Shown here piece after piece: positions 34,989-47,293 of a stretch of 64,000 nt of DNA (the stretch's first letter is position 1; every line of letters begins with the position of its first letter). The DNA is from Pontederia crassipes (taxonomy: Eukaryota > Streptophyta > Magnoliopsida > Commelinales > Pontederiaceae). The notes beneath the pieces are model-generated. The model made no database searches. It worked only from the letters and a program-made list of their open reading frames with translations, and had not been told where the DNA came from. A program made the position numbers and the translations under genes. Location: NCBI GenBank assembly GCA_030549335.1, contig CM060186.1:26024689-26088688 (forward strand), in the 5' to 3' direction.

Positions 34989-35720
34989 ATGTCAACAAGA
35001 AAGGACAAAGAGATCAATTATAAAAAAGAAAAAAATGATCAAACAAGAATGATGGAGGTCATGACACAACATTTTCATCGTCTTAGAAATATGCTTACTG
35101 AACTTCATGATCAGGTAAATGTGCAAATTGCACAACTACAACAAGTTATACAACCAAATCAAATAAGAGATTGCCAAAGACAGCGTGCTCCTGATGACGA
35201 TGAACATGATGAAGAGATGAAAAAGAAAGATGATAAAAGTGGGAGAAGGCATAGGAATGTTCAGATTGGAGGGAGAACACATGAACGAGAAAATATTTTC
35301 TATGCGTGTTGTTGTGTTTTGGACAAAACTTGTGGACTAATTACTGATAGTGAAAGCTACGTCAATCTTGCTAGCCATTACATGGTAGAGAAGTTGGGGC
35401 TACCAACCTTAAAGCACTCAAAATCATACAAACTTCAGTGGATAAATGATGGAGAAGAAGTCAAAGTGATCAAACAGGTGCTTGTGTCATTTAAAATTAG
35501 AAGATTTACTGATGAAGTATTATGTGATGTTGTATCAATGCATGTTTGTCATATCCTTTTGGGGCAAACATAGCAATTTGATTGATGTGTGACACATGAT
35601 GGTGCTACCAACTATTATAAATGTCGCAAAGATGGGAGAAAATACACTTTAGCACCATTGCCATCTCAAGAAGCATACGAAGAGCATGTGCAACTTAAAG
35701 AGCATGTAGCAGCCTACAAC
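34989..35720 (+). pseudogene. Gypsy gag/protease remnant
   Basis: A short frame begins MSTRKDKEINYKKEKNDQ and soon becomes acidic and basic in turn. It then shows the protease-type block CGLITDSESYVNLASHYMVE (where working enzymes have DSG or DSGS) and YKLQWINDGEEVKVIKQVLV, ending with HVCHILLGQT. A stop follows where relatives continue with PWQFD; the text after it (QFD...THDGATNYY) is in the same family. The gag core and zinc knuckle are missing between the two parts. The protease DSG is altered to DSE. Not functional. Confidence 0.75.
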
Positions 35721-36099
35721 ATTGAGAGAAAAAATTTGATTGCACAACATCACTTGAAGAAAGATGAAACTGATTGTACAGCAACTCCAAACAATTTTGA
35801 GAGTTATGAGAAAGACAAAGATGAAAAATATGAGTGTCACAACTTGAGTGATGAAAATGATAGCCACACGACTTTTGAGTGTAGAAAGACCACCTTCTGA
35901 AAGTATTGAGATACAACATTTAGATGCTAAGTATTATGAGAGTTGTGAGAATGAGAGAAGATTAGATCTTGAGTGTTTAGAAAGGCCACCTCTAGAGAGA
36001 TATGAGCAAAAAGACTTGAGTGTTGAGGTAAAAGAAAGAGAGTTTAGTAATATTTCTCCTAATACTAACGATCTTTCGTCTTTTGATTCTGATTTCTCC

Positions 36100-37600
36100 A
36101 TACAGATATGTAGGAGTGGACTATATGAAGTTACAAATTCTATCATGCAAGGAATTGAAAGAGGTTGTATTGAATATATAATGACTAGCTTGAAAAGTCT
36201 ATTTCCTTGCTTTGAAACTTTATATTTGTTTGATGTGACTAGTTTGCAAGGTTTGGTTGAGAGAGGTGTTCAATGCCATTCGTCTCTTTCATTTTCATAC
36301 TTATTGGGTGCTGGTTCATTTTATTTATGCTTTACATTGAATTTCTGTAATGAATAATTTATAATATTGAGCATATTTGATTGGCTTATTTTGATTTTTA
36401 GATTTTCTAATAAGGGTATAATCTTATTCATTTCCTTGAACCAAACCTTGTGTCTTAGTAAGAGCATTTCTTCAGATAATTATTGCAGCTTATCATATGC
36501 TTTTTATATCACAAATGAGAAATTTGCATCAATTGGACTTTTGTGTGTTTTTCACAAAAGATCTGTGACTACTTTCTTAGGAGGTATTTTGATTTATAGT
36601 AATCATTTACATGATCATTTGAGTGGAGTACATGAAGTTATAAATCCTCTCTTGCAAGGATTTGAAAGAGGTATTGAGTTTATGGCAACTAGTTCGAAAA
36701 TATTAGTTCTTACTTTTCAAAGTTTATATTTGCTGGATGTATTTGAGGTTTTGATTGAGAGAAGTATTGGATGGCATGCAAACATTAGATCTCAATTTTC
36801 TATTCCACTTTGTTCTTCATTGAGTGCTGAAACACTTTATTTGAGTCATATGTTGAAATTTTGAAATGAATATTTTCTAGTTCTGAAAACTTTTGATTGG
36901 TTGATTATGATTTCAGGATTTTCAGATGATCTTAGAAATTCATTTCTTTAAATCCGTCTTCGTACTTTCCTAAGATCATTTTTGCTGATGATGGTTGCAA
37001 TATTGCATATAATTTTCATATCATGATTGAAAATTTCATTGCATCTGCATTAGTAAGACTTTTGTGCATTTTCCAACAAACATTTGGGATTAATCCCTTT
37101 GGAAATATCTTGATTAACACTAGTCATTTGCAGGGTAATTTTGATGATCTGTTGGTTTGTTGCAAGGACTTGTATGATTCTCTTTATAAGCCAAGTTGTT
37201 TGCTGCATTACAGATTCTGTGATAATTCACTTGCAAATTTTAAAGAACCATTTTATTTTGAGGAAAAAGATGTTCTTATTTTGGAACTACTTGATAATCT
37301 CCTTGTTAGATCTCTAGTTCCGTGGAATACATTGCACACTTTATTTGATAGAATCCTTATGCGCAAAGGAAGGTCTCCAAAGTTTCGCACTTTGTTTCTT
37401 AAAATACCATTGTCACACGAGCATAAGATATTTCATCTAGGTGAATATAATAGTTACATTACTTTTTATATTATTTATGTTATTTTTCTTCTACACTTGC
37501 AGGATCATAACAGGATGATAAAAATGAGAAATTATTACAGTTTTGATAGAGTTGCATCATCTCATCCGACACATGAAAGGGAAGTATCAATATCTCCATT
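36100..37600 (+). repeat. Three-unit tandem array, 508-bp period, in gypsy element 1
   Basis: TGCAAGGA starts at 36146, 36653 and 37161, and surrounding sequence matches at the same offsets. Translations of units 1 and 2 also align (LYEVTNSIMQGIERG against VHEVINPLLQGFERG; LYLFDV against LYLLDV). Both end just before similar AT-rich spacers. Unit 3 is more diverged. I do not recognise the encoded segment. It replaces the pol region expected here. Confidence 0.7.
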
Positions 37601-37645
37601 ATGCGTGTCCTAAATTATTTAATAAATTCATATATGTGATAGGTT

Positions 37646-37772
37646 ATATTCTCCTTATTGTGAATGTAGATTCGAGGACGAATCCTTTTGAAGAGGAGGG
37701 AAATGAAATGAACTTGGATATATTCTCTTTATTGTGAATGTAGATTACGAATTCATTTGAAGATGAGGGGAA
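37646..37772 (+). repeat. Duplicated polypurine-tract segment
   Basis: TATTCTCCTTATTGTGAATG...GAAGAGGAGGGAAATGA is followed about 75 bp later by a second copy ending GAAGATGAGGGGAATGA, which abuts the right LTR. The second copy is the polypurine tract in use. Confidence 0.7.
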
Positions 37773-38443
37773 TGATATGAACCAGGAAATGCTTACAATA
37801 GGAGCCGACGATAGAAGAATCTTCCAGCAAGGTTGGATGATCAAGATAATGGTGTGGATCTCAGGCATAAAGAAATTGAAGATAATTAAGGATGTTTGGA
37901 ATTTACAATTGATTCATTACAAGATCGAGTTAGATCAGATCCAACTTCTCAACTTGTTATGAATTGCGACACATGAAGAGTCAACATGACTTGGGCCAAA
38001 TAAATCATGGTTTAACCATATTTATTTGGAATTTTCGGAATTCATTATACATAGAAATTCTGTTGAGACTTGTAAGAGGAAATTGAGTTTGTTATTTTAC
38101 TAAATTAGTTAGGTTACTTGTGGGCTAAGTTAGGTTATTTTCTTTCAGCTCAAAATCTATTTCTAGGGTCTATAAATAGTGGTCCTCATTGTTAATTGAG
38201 ACATCTTTGAATTTGCTTTTACTGTGAAGGAACTTCTACAACCCGTTCTTCGAGAACTTTCGCCGTTAATTACAAGGTTGACTATCTTGTGATTAAATTC
38301 ATCTATTTATAATATCGATTGCTTGGTTCATTATAATCTTGAGGTTGATATTTCACTGCCTTGAAAATTTATTTGATCTTATTTCTCTTGGTTATCATAT
38401 ATTGTTCCGATCACTCAAGGTATTGTTCTTGAGTATCGTATCA
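37773..38443 (+). repeat. Gypsy element 1, 3' LTR
   Basis: Starts TGATATGAACC and ends GTATCA. It aligns along its whole length with the 5' LTR, with scattered substitutions and a short deletion near 38205. Confidence 0.9.
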
Positions 38444-40892
38444 CATGATGTGACTACTGTGTCGCGATCGTGCTTGATAGTAATTTTTATATATGATATT
38501 TTAAACCTACTTTTTGAATTATAAAAGTTATGTATTATTTATTTCTTTATCATATTACACTTAGATAAATCTTATACATGCTCAACCATAATTAAGTAAC
38601 ATATGAAGACTAAGAGATGTAAATGATTGTTGATTGCAAAACAAAATGAAGCAGCTGCAGGATAAATTTTCTATAAACCATTAAAGCAAAATTTACAAAT
38701 AAAGATCTTAATTTAATGTGTATGTATTTCTTGAGAATAAATTTCTCATACCCCTAAAGGCATGTGTATTCCTAGGTTGCCCAGTGACAAATGAAACATA
38801 GTGTCTATGACATTTAGTTAGCCTATGTGATGGTAGTGATTTAGTTCTTCAGCTAAGTTAGGATCAAAGATTGTCATAAGATAAGATAAAGATATAAATG
38901 AAAGTGAAGTTTAACTTCAAAATGTCTTATGACAAAAACAAGTTTAGATAATGGCAAAGAAAGTAATATCCAAATGGTTATAAAGAAGTTATGCGAAAAG
39001 GTTCATGATGCAAAAATGAAGATAAAGAACGACTACTTATATGTACTCATATTCTTATGATGATGAATTAATGATGATATTGTTCCATACTTATGTTGCA
39101 CTAATTAATTAATGATGCACTGATGTTTGTTCGCATTTAATATGTATGATGAAGCATGTTATATTATTATTAACATGTAGTGACTCATATAATAAGCTCA
39201 TATCATTCTATATATATGAAAATGTATATGTAAGACATATAGGATCCTTTACATACTCTAATTGAAAAATCCTACACCTTAGGTAATCAAGAATAAATGA
39301 TAATGATAGATCAACTTATGACAAGAAGTTTCACATGACTTATGATTGAATAGAGTCATGATGTCCTAGGATCTTACTCAAGTTTGGCATCTTATATGGT
39401 ATGTAATACATCATATAAATATCGTAATTTTATCAAAACAATCTCATTGTTATCCATGACAATAAGGCTCGTAAATTTGTCTATTTGTATTTATTTGACA
39501 TCATTTCATATTTCTTGAAATAAAGCTTCCATAACCAAGGGAACCAAGGTCAAATGGCAAACAATGTGTACTCGCCTAAGGAAGTTTTAAGTTCGAAACA
39601 TTTTGTATGCAAAATATTTTGGCTTGGAGCATCACTTGTTATAACCAATCATGCAATATGAGATGATATAAAATTAGTCGGGGTGATAGTGGATTTCGAT
39701 CTTTGTTCGATCACTCCGAATATTGAGTATTAATCGAAAAAAATCCTTAGGATCATATCAGATTAATGCCATAATTTTTAGCCAACAAAACCTAATAGAT
39801 CTTTTTTTGCTAAATGAGTCATCGAATAAGAATAAAATACAGTCTCTTTAATCTTTCTTCTTAAGCCCATGGTTAGATATTAATGTAAAACTAAATTAAA
39901 AAACATCATTTTTATGGCTCCATAAGGGAACATGAATCAATTAAATTAATAAATATCTAGTTTGATGAATTTACTATTAAGTCCTATGTCAAACATACCT
40001 TATTTACTCTTTTTTATTCTCTTTTTCACGTGAAACTTCAATTTCTTGTTCTCCTTACAATAAATAAAAAATTTTCCAAACTAGTACCGGTGGCTTCATC
40101 ATTGATACATATGTGACCAATACCTAGGTGACAATATTCCTTTAGGTGTCGACATGAGTTTACAGAATATTTTCATCCTCTGAGGCTACTAACGTTCGAT
40201 TAATCTTGACGATATTTATACGTCGAATTCTATAATGGGAAAATATCGTGGCATCATGAGAATGTGGCAGCCATTTTTCTTTCTTCTGAGGAGGCAGAGA
40301 CAAAGTGAGAGTGTGAAAGAGGAGAGAAAATGGGGTAATTAGTTGGACATTAATTAAAATTGACGAGAAGAGCACTCGTAATTGGTCTTAGTTTCATCTT
40401 GTTTATATCTCTCCTACGAAATGAACCAAATTGACAAGGTGGAACTTTTTTTTATTTCATGTTAGTTTTTTTTAAAAAAGTGTTCATATATATTAAGTGT
40501 TAATTTAATGTTTATTAGGCTGTCACAATAATATTCGATATGAATTTTGTATTAACATAACTAAACTTATTGCACATCAGATTTCAGTTATTTAATCCTT
40601 ACTATATATATACCGAGAATTCTATAAAGAAATATACATTCTGAAAAACTATTGAAGAGATTCTTTTATTTATCTGAAATTATTTAATTTCTAATTTGAA
40701 GGAAAATTAGAGAAGTTGGAAAGATAAAGAGAAGTTTGACAATAGGTGAAATTGTTATGGGTATATATAGTTATAGAATTATTAATTAAATTCGAAATTA
40801 ATTAATCATAAATAATTAACAAAGGATTAATTGGCAATGCACAACTATAATTAATTTTCAAGGAATTCAAGGTGCAATAGAAGTCAAAACCC
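38444..40892. other. AT-rich intergenic stretch, no gene seen
   Basis: Dense stops in all frames and no recognised domain or terminal repeats. No RNA gene was recognised by eye. Confidence 0.5.
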
Positions 40893-40895
40893 TAA

Positions 40896-41142
40896 CACTA
40901 TGTTTGGATTGTGATGAAAGGAGGGTAAAGTGGGGGAGGGAAAGGCAAAAAAAATTTTCCTCTTGTTTGGATAAAACTTTAATGGAAGGTAATGGAGATG
41001 AATCTCCAATTTTTTCCTCCATTCCTCTCCATTTGCGCTATTTTATTTTAACTCCAAATTAGGGTGTAAAAATTCCCTTTCCTTCCCTTCTTTTATCTTC
41101 CCCTCATTTTCTTTCCTTCTTCAGTCTTCATCCAAACAAACT
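40896..41142. mobile_element. Tourist-like MITE with TAA target duplication
   Basis: CACTATGTTTGGATTGTGAT at the left pairs with the inverse of CATCCAAACAAACT at the right. TAA stands on both sides (40893-40895 and 41143-41145), as in PIF/Harbinger elements. The interior repeats TTGTTTGGAT once more near 40970. It is 247 bp long with no coding capacity. Confidence 0.65.
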
Positions 41143-41305
41143 TAATAGTTATTAATGCGTGATTGGAAACTCTCTTCGCCAAACAAATTTTTTGTATCAT
41201 GATCTCTACTTTGTCATTCATTTGCACACAAATCGAGATGATCTAGAGGCGATCAATAGTGCATTTTGAAGCTTGTACATAGGGAAACATCATTGAATTA
41301 GTGGC

Positions 41306-42893
41306 TGATGCATGCAAAATATAACATATAATTAGCCATGCATTTAATCACATTTCGATCTCTTTTTATATAGAATGCATCATTTTTTGACCGTATTTAT
41401 TTTAATTTTATAAAAATATAAATCTACCCAAATTATATATTTTATTGCAAAAAAAGTAAAAAAATTGAGTCAAGAATTCACAAAAACAAATGGCACTCAA
41501 ATTGGAGTTAAAACGGAGTCAGAAATCGCAAATCAGTGAAGCTGTCAAATTGAATATAATGAGTCATTATATGATCGTAATGGCCGTAACAGCAGAGGCG
41601 TGAACAGCCCGTTACGACTCGTTAAAAGGCTCAATTTTAAGCCAGATTTGGACATTCTAAGGGCCATTAAATCCGTGTTATGAACCGTTAGGAAGGTTAT
41701 TTTCGAAGTTTCTTCAACTTTTCTTAGGAATTTCAACTCTAGATCGAACTCAAACTTTATCCTAAGCTTCATGGATGATTAAAAAACATATTTAGTCAGA
41801 TTTGAAAGAGTTTTGGATGATTTTAAAGACCTACCAAAGTCTATTCGAAATTTACTTAATTATTTTAACATGAAAAGACTTCAAATCAAACCGAAACTCT
41901 ACGAAAAATCTTGAGACCCCTGGAGGCTAAAATAGAGGCCCTATAAGATAGAAAAACATGTGCTTGAGACCTTGGGAGTCGTGCTTATTGCAGAAGAGAC
42001 AGATTCAAGTTGAAGAAGATTATTGGAGAAGAAGAAGGAGCAACTCAACGTCAGGGCTCCAAAATCGTTCTAGAGATCATCTAAAGCAAGAATTCTTGTT
42101 CTCTCATTATTGTTTGGATGCTCTTTACTCAGATTTCATTATTTCCATCTTTTATGTAATCGAGATATTTAGTTTATTGAGAAAACTACGTGAACCATTG
42201 TTAGATTTGAATTAATATAGTATTTTGGTTTCTTTTAATTATAATTGTTGTGCTTAATGCTTTTTACTGATATTATTATATTTTGATATAAGACTACAAA
42301 CCAGATTGGGGGTGATTAGTTTTAGAATTTAATAATTTCAGCGAATCATTCTTTAACTTGAAAGTTGAAACAATCATAACACAAATCTAGTAACTTATCG
42401 TTTGTGCTAGATTCTGTGTAGTTTATTAGTTTTTACCCAACGATGATAACTATTAGTTTAGGTGTTATAACTTAATGCATCTTAATATCTTTCTTAACTG
42501 AATATTAAGTCATCGTTTATGGTCTTAAGTTTTATGAGAATTAAGATAGTTTAACTTACTGAGCGTAGAGGTCATTAAATTAGGTAATCCTAATCCATCT
42601 CAAGAACTGAATTTATTCATCATTATTATAATTTAATCTTCATAGTTGTTCATGTTAGTTAATCATCATCATTAATCATCCATAATCCTTAAGCTCAACA
42701 CCAATTTGTTTTATTTTCTATTATTTAATTTTCTGCTTTTATATCGCAACACCATTTTCTTCTCTTAGTAGATTATTGAAATAGATTAGATTTAACTACT
42801 TCCTCATGTGTTCGATACTCTACTCTCTACTTTATTACTTGATACGACTAGTGCACATGCTAACAATTTTAGTGTTACAAATTTAACGCATCA
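41306..42893 (+). repeat. Gypsy element 2, 5' LTR
   Basis: TGATGCATGC at the start and ACGCATCA at the end. It contains several GGCCGTTA/CCCGTTA words at 41580-41700 that also fill part of the interior. Confidence 0.92.
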
Positions 42894-42898
42894 AGTTT

Positions 42899-42919
42899 TT
42901 GGCGACGTTGCTGGGGAAC
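42899..42919 (+). other. Gypsy element 2 primer-binding site
   Basis: TTGGCGACGTTGCTGGGGAA, a slightly mutated form of TGGCGCCGTTGCCGGGGA, begins six bases inside the LTR. Confidence 0.85.
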
Positions 42920-43068
42920 TATTGTTCATAACTTTTAATCTATCTTGTATAAACTACTTTGAGAATTTTTATTTTCTATTTTACTTCATTTTTGTTTTGG
43001 TGTTGTGTAAGCTTTTCAAGTAATATCTTTTGTACACAACTGAATCATTACGAGCATATCTTTACATT

Positions 43069-43712
43069 CTCAATGACGAAGAAGAAAATGATCACAAATC
43101 AACAAATTGAGAAAATCAACCTTGTTGTCTGGCAAGATGAAATTCACATGAGAGGAGTCATCATCAAGGAAAAGCACAAAGAAGAAGCCTCAACAAGTAA
43201 AAAATGAAGATATTTTTCGAGATCCATCTGCTGCATTCATGGAAGTTTTAGACTCTTTGCTAAACATGCTCTCCACTCAAAATTATCAAATCAAAAATTT
43301 GGAGAGACAAATTCACAACATGAGGTAGCGCAATAAGAAGTCAGCACAATAAGAGACAAATTCTTGAATTCAAATCATCGTCTTCTAACATTGTAGGGAT
43401 GATTGGTCAATTTGCCACAACAATTGAACGAAGATTGACAATGCAAGACCACACATCCAGAATTTGGAGTCTCAGCTATCCAAACTCCAGAAGCAAATTG
43501 AAGTTGACAATTATGTTCGACTATTCGACAACGAACTCAAGTTCGAGGCTTTGGAATTGAAATTTCATACACTAGAGAATGAAGTTGCAAAACTGAGTTC
43601 TTTAATTTCTGAATGTCTGAAGCATGTAAAGAGAATTCGAAGATCATCTTGTACTCATGCCATTATCAATATCCATAGCACCCAGAAGCAAATTTTTCAA
43701 CAAGGACAATGA
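43069..43712 (+). pseudogene. Remnant coding segments of gypsy element 2
   Basis: Two short frames: 43069-43207 (MTKKKMITNQQIEKINLVVW, charged) and 43464-43712 (MESQLSKLQKQIEVDNYVRL, with a heptad-like leucine pattern suggesting a coiled coil). They may be remains of a gag-like protein, but no conserved gag core or zinc knuckle is seen. Confidence 0.35.
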
Positions 43713-44459
43713 CAACTCAGTGACGTGTCAAGGAAATAAGTGAATACATCATTAAAGATGGGAAGGTTCAAAGGAGGGGCCTGCCTTTGGAAGTTTCTAT
43801 CATTCCTACATTGTTGTCTCCAATTCAGCCACCATCGAAGGAGAAGTGTAAATCACCCACAGTTGGCTGCAAATCACCACATATCTCCTCCATGCAATCT
43901 GTAAAATCTTTAAAGGAGAAAAGTACTTCGCCGACATCAATATGATCTTCTCCAACTACAACACTCCAGTGGTGACCAAAGAACTGCTCGACAACCCAAG
44001 TTCAGCAATAACACACCTCTCAAATTTCACATAAAAAGGCTGCTGTACAGGAAGAACCTCCACCACCAGATGATGAAATCGAAAACATAGCCATCATCCA
44101 ACATCGAATGTGCTCAGCCTCACCATGACAAGCGTTCTCAATCACATTATTAAACCCGGTGAGATCATTCCTTAATTTCATATCTACTTATATTTTTGAT
44201 AATTTCTTATTAGTCTGAGCATATTCCATATCAAAGTCGAGCTAGCGACTTTAAACTTAGAACTACTCATTTTCAATCCTTAAATTTATAGTTTATATAT
44301 TTCACATAATTTAGTTTAGATAAACTTAGTTCATATTAGATTAGTTAGTATGATTATCTTAGATTACTTAGTCTCTTTAGTTTACTTTTGTCATTTTTTT
44401 TATTTTAACAAATCTCTGAACATCACAAGCCGAATTTTATTGAAATTTAAAATTTTCTT

Positions 44460-45680
44460 TCTTCACGGGCCGTTATTAAACTCTCACGGGGCATTATGTT
44501 GAGTATCACAAGTCGTTATAAGGTTATCACGACACAGTCAATGTGTTATTCTATTTATTTCATATTTCACGGGGCGTTAGCTTTGTTTCACGAGTCTCAC
44601 AATAACCTGTGGTGCAAATTTTCAAGTTTCACGGGCCGTAAGAACTATTTAAGGGGTCTCACAATGAGTTGTTAATGGAAAATCTCAGTTTCATGGGGCG
44701 TAACACATGCTTCACGACTTGTTAGCATCCACACCAATTAGTAAGTAGTTGTATTCACATGCTGTAGGAAGACCATCATGCACCTCACAGTGACTTATAT
44801 TTTGAACTTATGATATCTCAGGGGTCATTATATACCTTTCATGGGTCTCTCAATGGCCAGTCTTTTGTACTCTTGATTTTTACGAGGCGTTAGATTTGTC
44901 TCACATGCATCACAATAGCTCCCAAAACTTTGGTCTACACATCATGGGTCGTTAACCATCGGTAACGGGTCGTAAGTTGTCTGGTCGCCCCCGTGAAGGT
45001 GGCAAATTTCACGATTCACGAGGCATGAGAATTTTCTTATTTCATGGGTCGTTACATGTGAATCACGATCCGTTAAAATCATAGTGTGACCCTACGCCAA
45101 AGCCATCTGACTCATTACACTTTCAAGTTACGACCCTAACACCAAAGCCATCTGATATCATACCTTGTAACATGCATATAACGTTCCATATTTTCTCTCA
45201 TCAATTTATTTTTGTAGGTTAGTGATATGAGTTCACGACAATGTCGATGAATCCGTCAGCTACGAAGGAGGCGATTGCTTACGGGTTATGACTTCTAGAT
45301 CACGACCCATGTTCTTTCAGAGATTCACCAGCCAATTTTTATCACGGACATCATCAACATATTACGCCCTATGAGAAACTTTCGCTAACTATGAGCAAGC
45401 TACCACGACTCGTGACCGTCTGCTCTTAATATTCATCGCCACTGCTAGGGTCATGATTGGCATATCACGATCCGTTAATTTGCGTAGAAGGCCCGTAATC
45501 TCATTAATACAACCTGTCAACATCATCTTATGGGCCATTAGTTGCCCCTCATGGCCCTTAATGAAAGAAAGAAGAAGAAGAGAAGAGCAGCATTTCGAGC
45601 CGTAAGCTTCACCTTACGATCGATTGGTAGCACGGCCGTTAGATGCCCATAACGACCCACAACAATAGTGAACAACATTG
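44460..45680. repeat. Degenerate CACGGGCCGTTA word array
   Basis: Variants such as TTCACGGGCCGTTA, TTCACGGGGCGTTAG, TTCATGGGTCGTTAC and ATCACGATCCGTTAA recur every 20-50 bp over 1.2 kb. The same word family occurs in both LTRs. No coding frame is present. Confidence 0.65.
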
Positions 45681-45699
45681 AACACCCAAATTTATTACA

Positions 45700-46633
45700 G
45701 TCAAGGACACTATGGATTCTTCGTGACTTCTTCTTACAACGTCAACATCCATCGACTCAAGATAAATTAGGTTGTATCATTTCCTTTTCTACATTTATAT
45801 TTTCTTTTCATTATCACGTATTTGGAGTCCTACGAGTTTGATTTCCAACACTGGGGACAATATTGAGTTCAAGCTTAGGGGAGTTTGCAATTTCATGTAT
45901 CATGAATATATTTTTATATTGCATTGCAAGCATACATTCTCTTCATGTTTTAATTGCTTATTTGCTTTCATCTCATATTAAAGAAAAATCATTTTTCATA
46001 ATTGAAAATTGCATCTTATTTTCATGTCTTAGTATTTACTCATTTTTCAAACATTAATCAAAGACATCTTGTTATTTATCAAAATTTGAAGCATTATTAT
46101 TTTATCATTTATCGCATTCGTATTGGGTAATTAGTTTGAAGAAAGTTGCTTAGTGAAATTATGGATGTTTGATGACAATTCCTATTCATGTTCTTATTTT
46201 TATATTATGTATATTAGTTTGATAATGATTATATTCTTGTTGAACATTCAAGTGTAGCTGAGCTTACTAATAAGTAAGTACATATAAAATTGTCATCATA
46301 TATAAAAGAGGATTAGTGGAGCCCCAAAAAGTATGAGGAGGTACAAAAAAGTGTTATCCGGAACCTTGATGAGTTCGTGTAATTAGATCCGTAGGGGATT
46401 CTTGCTTGATGACCTAAGGGCAACTGCTCCGGGATCCGTCGATCAAAAGCCCATTACATAGACCACCTTGCGAAATATGGAGAAACACATGAGTAACAAA
46501 ATCAATGAAAAAAAAAAGAATGATGATGAAAAGTTTATAAGTGAAGAAATATAAAAGTAATAAATGAATAAAAGCTCATGTTACACTTGTATATTCAACA
46601 TTGATATTTTTATTTTCAATAATTATTTTCTTA
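45700..46633. other. Gypsy element 2 interior, non-coding
   Basis: AT-rich. AAGCTTAGGGGAGTTTG at about 45873 resembles a second, internal polypurine tract. No domain recognised. Confidence 0.5.
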
Positions 46634-47130
46634 CACTACAAGAAAATCGAAGAATAACGACCTAATGAACGAGATGTTACTACGGAACTATTGAGTCTCT
46701 AGAACATATAGCATCACTTTAGCGTTTAAATAGCGCCGTCAAAATACGACGTCGGTAGTCGGTGGCTAATGGCATCACAGTAGAGCCAACGAAAGAGGAG
46801 ACGCTGCTAGCGTCAACGGTTGACGCTATCTCGATGTTACGAAGATGCATGATGTCTAGTTGGGAGCAGTAGACAGACATCGCTAAGGAGATGCTAACGT
46901 GGCGCAACTTAGGAGATGCTACTCTGGCGCTCAAGAGACGCTAACATTATGCGTTAGTTGACGCTATTTCGACACTTCTGTGAGGCCAACATCATGTTTG
47001 TTGCGTCGCCAATGAGACGCTAAGGTGACGCAATATGTCAACGCGAAGGAAACTTTAAAATGACGCTAAGGATGATATATTTAATATAGAGTCGACTATT
47101 TGTGCGACGCCAGGGTGACATTATGGAGGC
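46634..47130. repeat. CACTA 2 left subterminal repeat array
   Basis: Many copies of GACGCTA and its complement TAGCGTC, plus GATGCTA variants, spaced about 15-40 bp. Confidence 0.8.
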
Positions 47131-47293
47131 GCTAACTGCAGATTTTTTTGACCCATTACAATCACATTTTTTCCATTCGCACACCATACAATTATATAAT
47201 ACATATAAATGCATTGATATTCATCACAGACATAATATGAAAGCATCATAGGCACAATATTTAAGATAATAATATGAAAAGTAATAAACTGAA

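Larger units (their letters stand above)
33335..38443 (+). mobile_element. Ty3/gypsy-derived non-autonomous LTR retrotransposon
   Basis: Two LTRs of about 680 bp (33335-34020 and 37773-38443) share nearly all their sequence. A primer-binding site follows the left LTR and a purine tract precedes the right one. The interior holds a shortened gag, a protease-like remnant and a triplicated 508-bp segment, but no reverse transcriptase or integrase motif was seen. A five-base target duplication could not be identified, perhaps because the left LTR start has mutated. Confidence 0.88.

Noticed and set aside
33335..38443. Five-base target duplication for gypsy element 1
   Set aside because: ACACC on the left and CATGA on the right do not match, so none is claimed.
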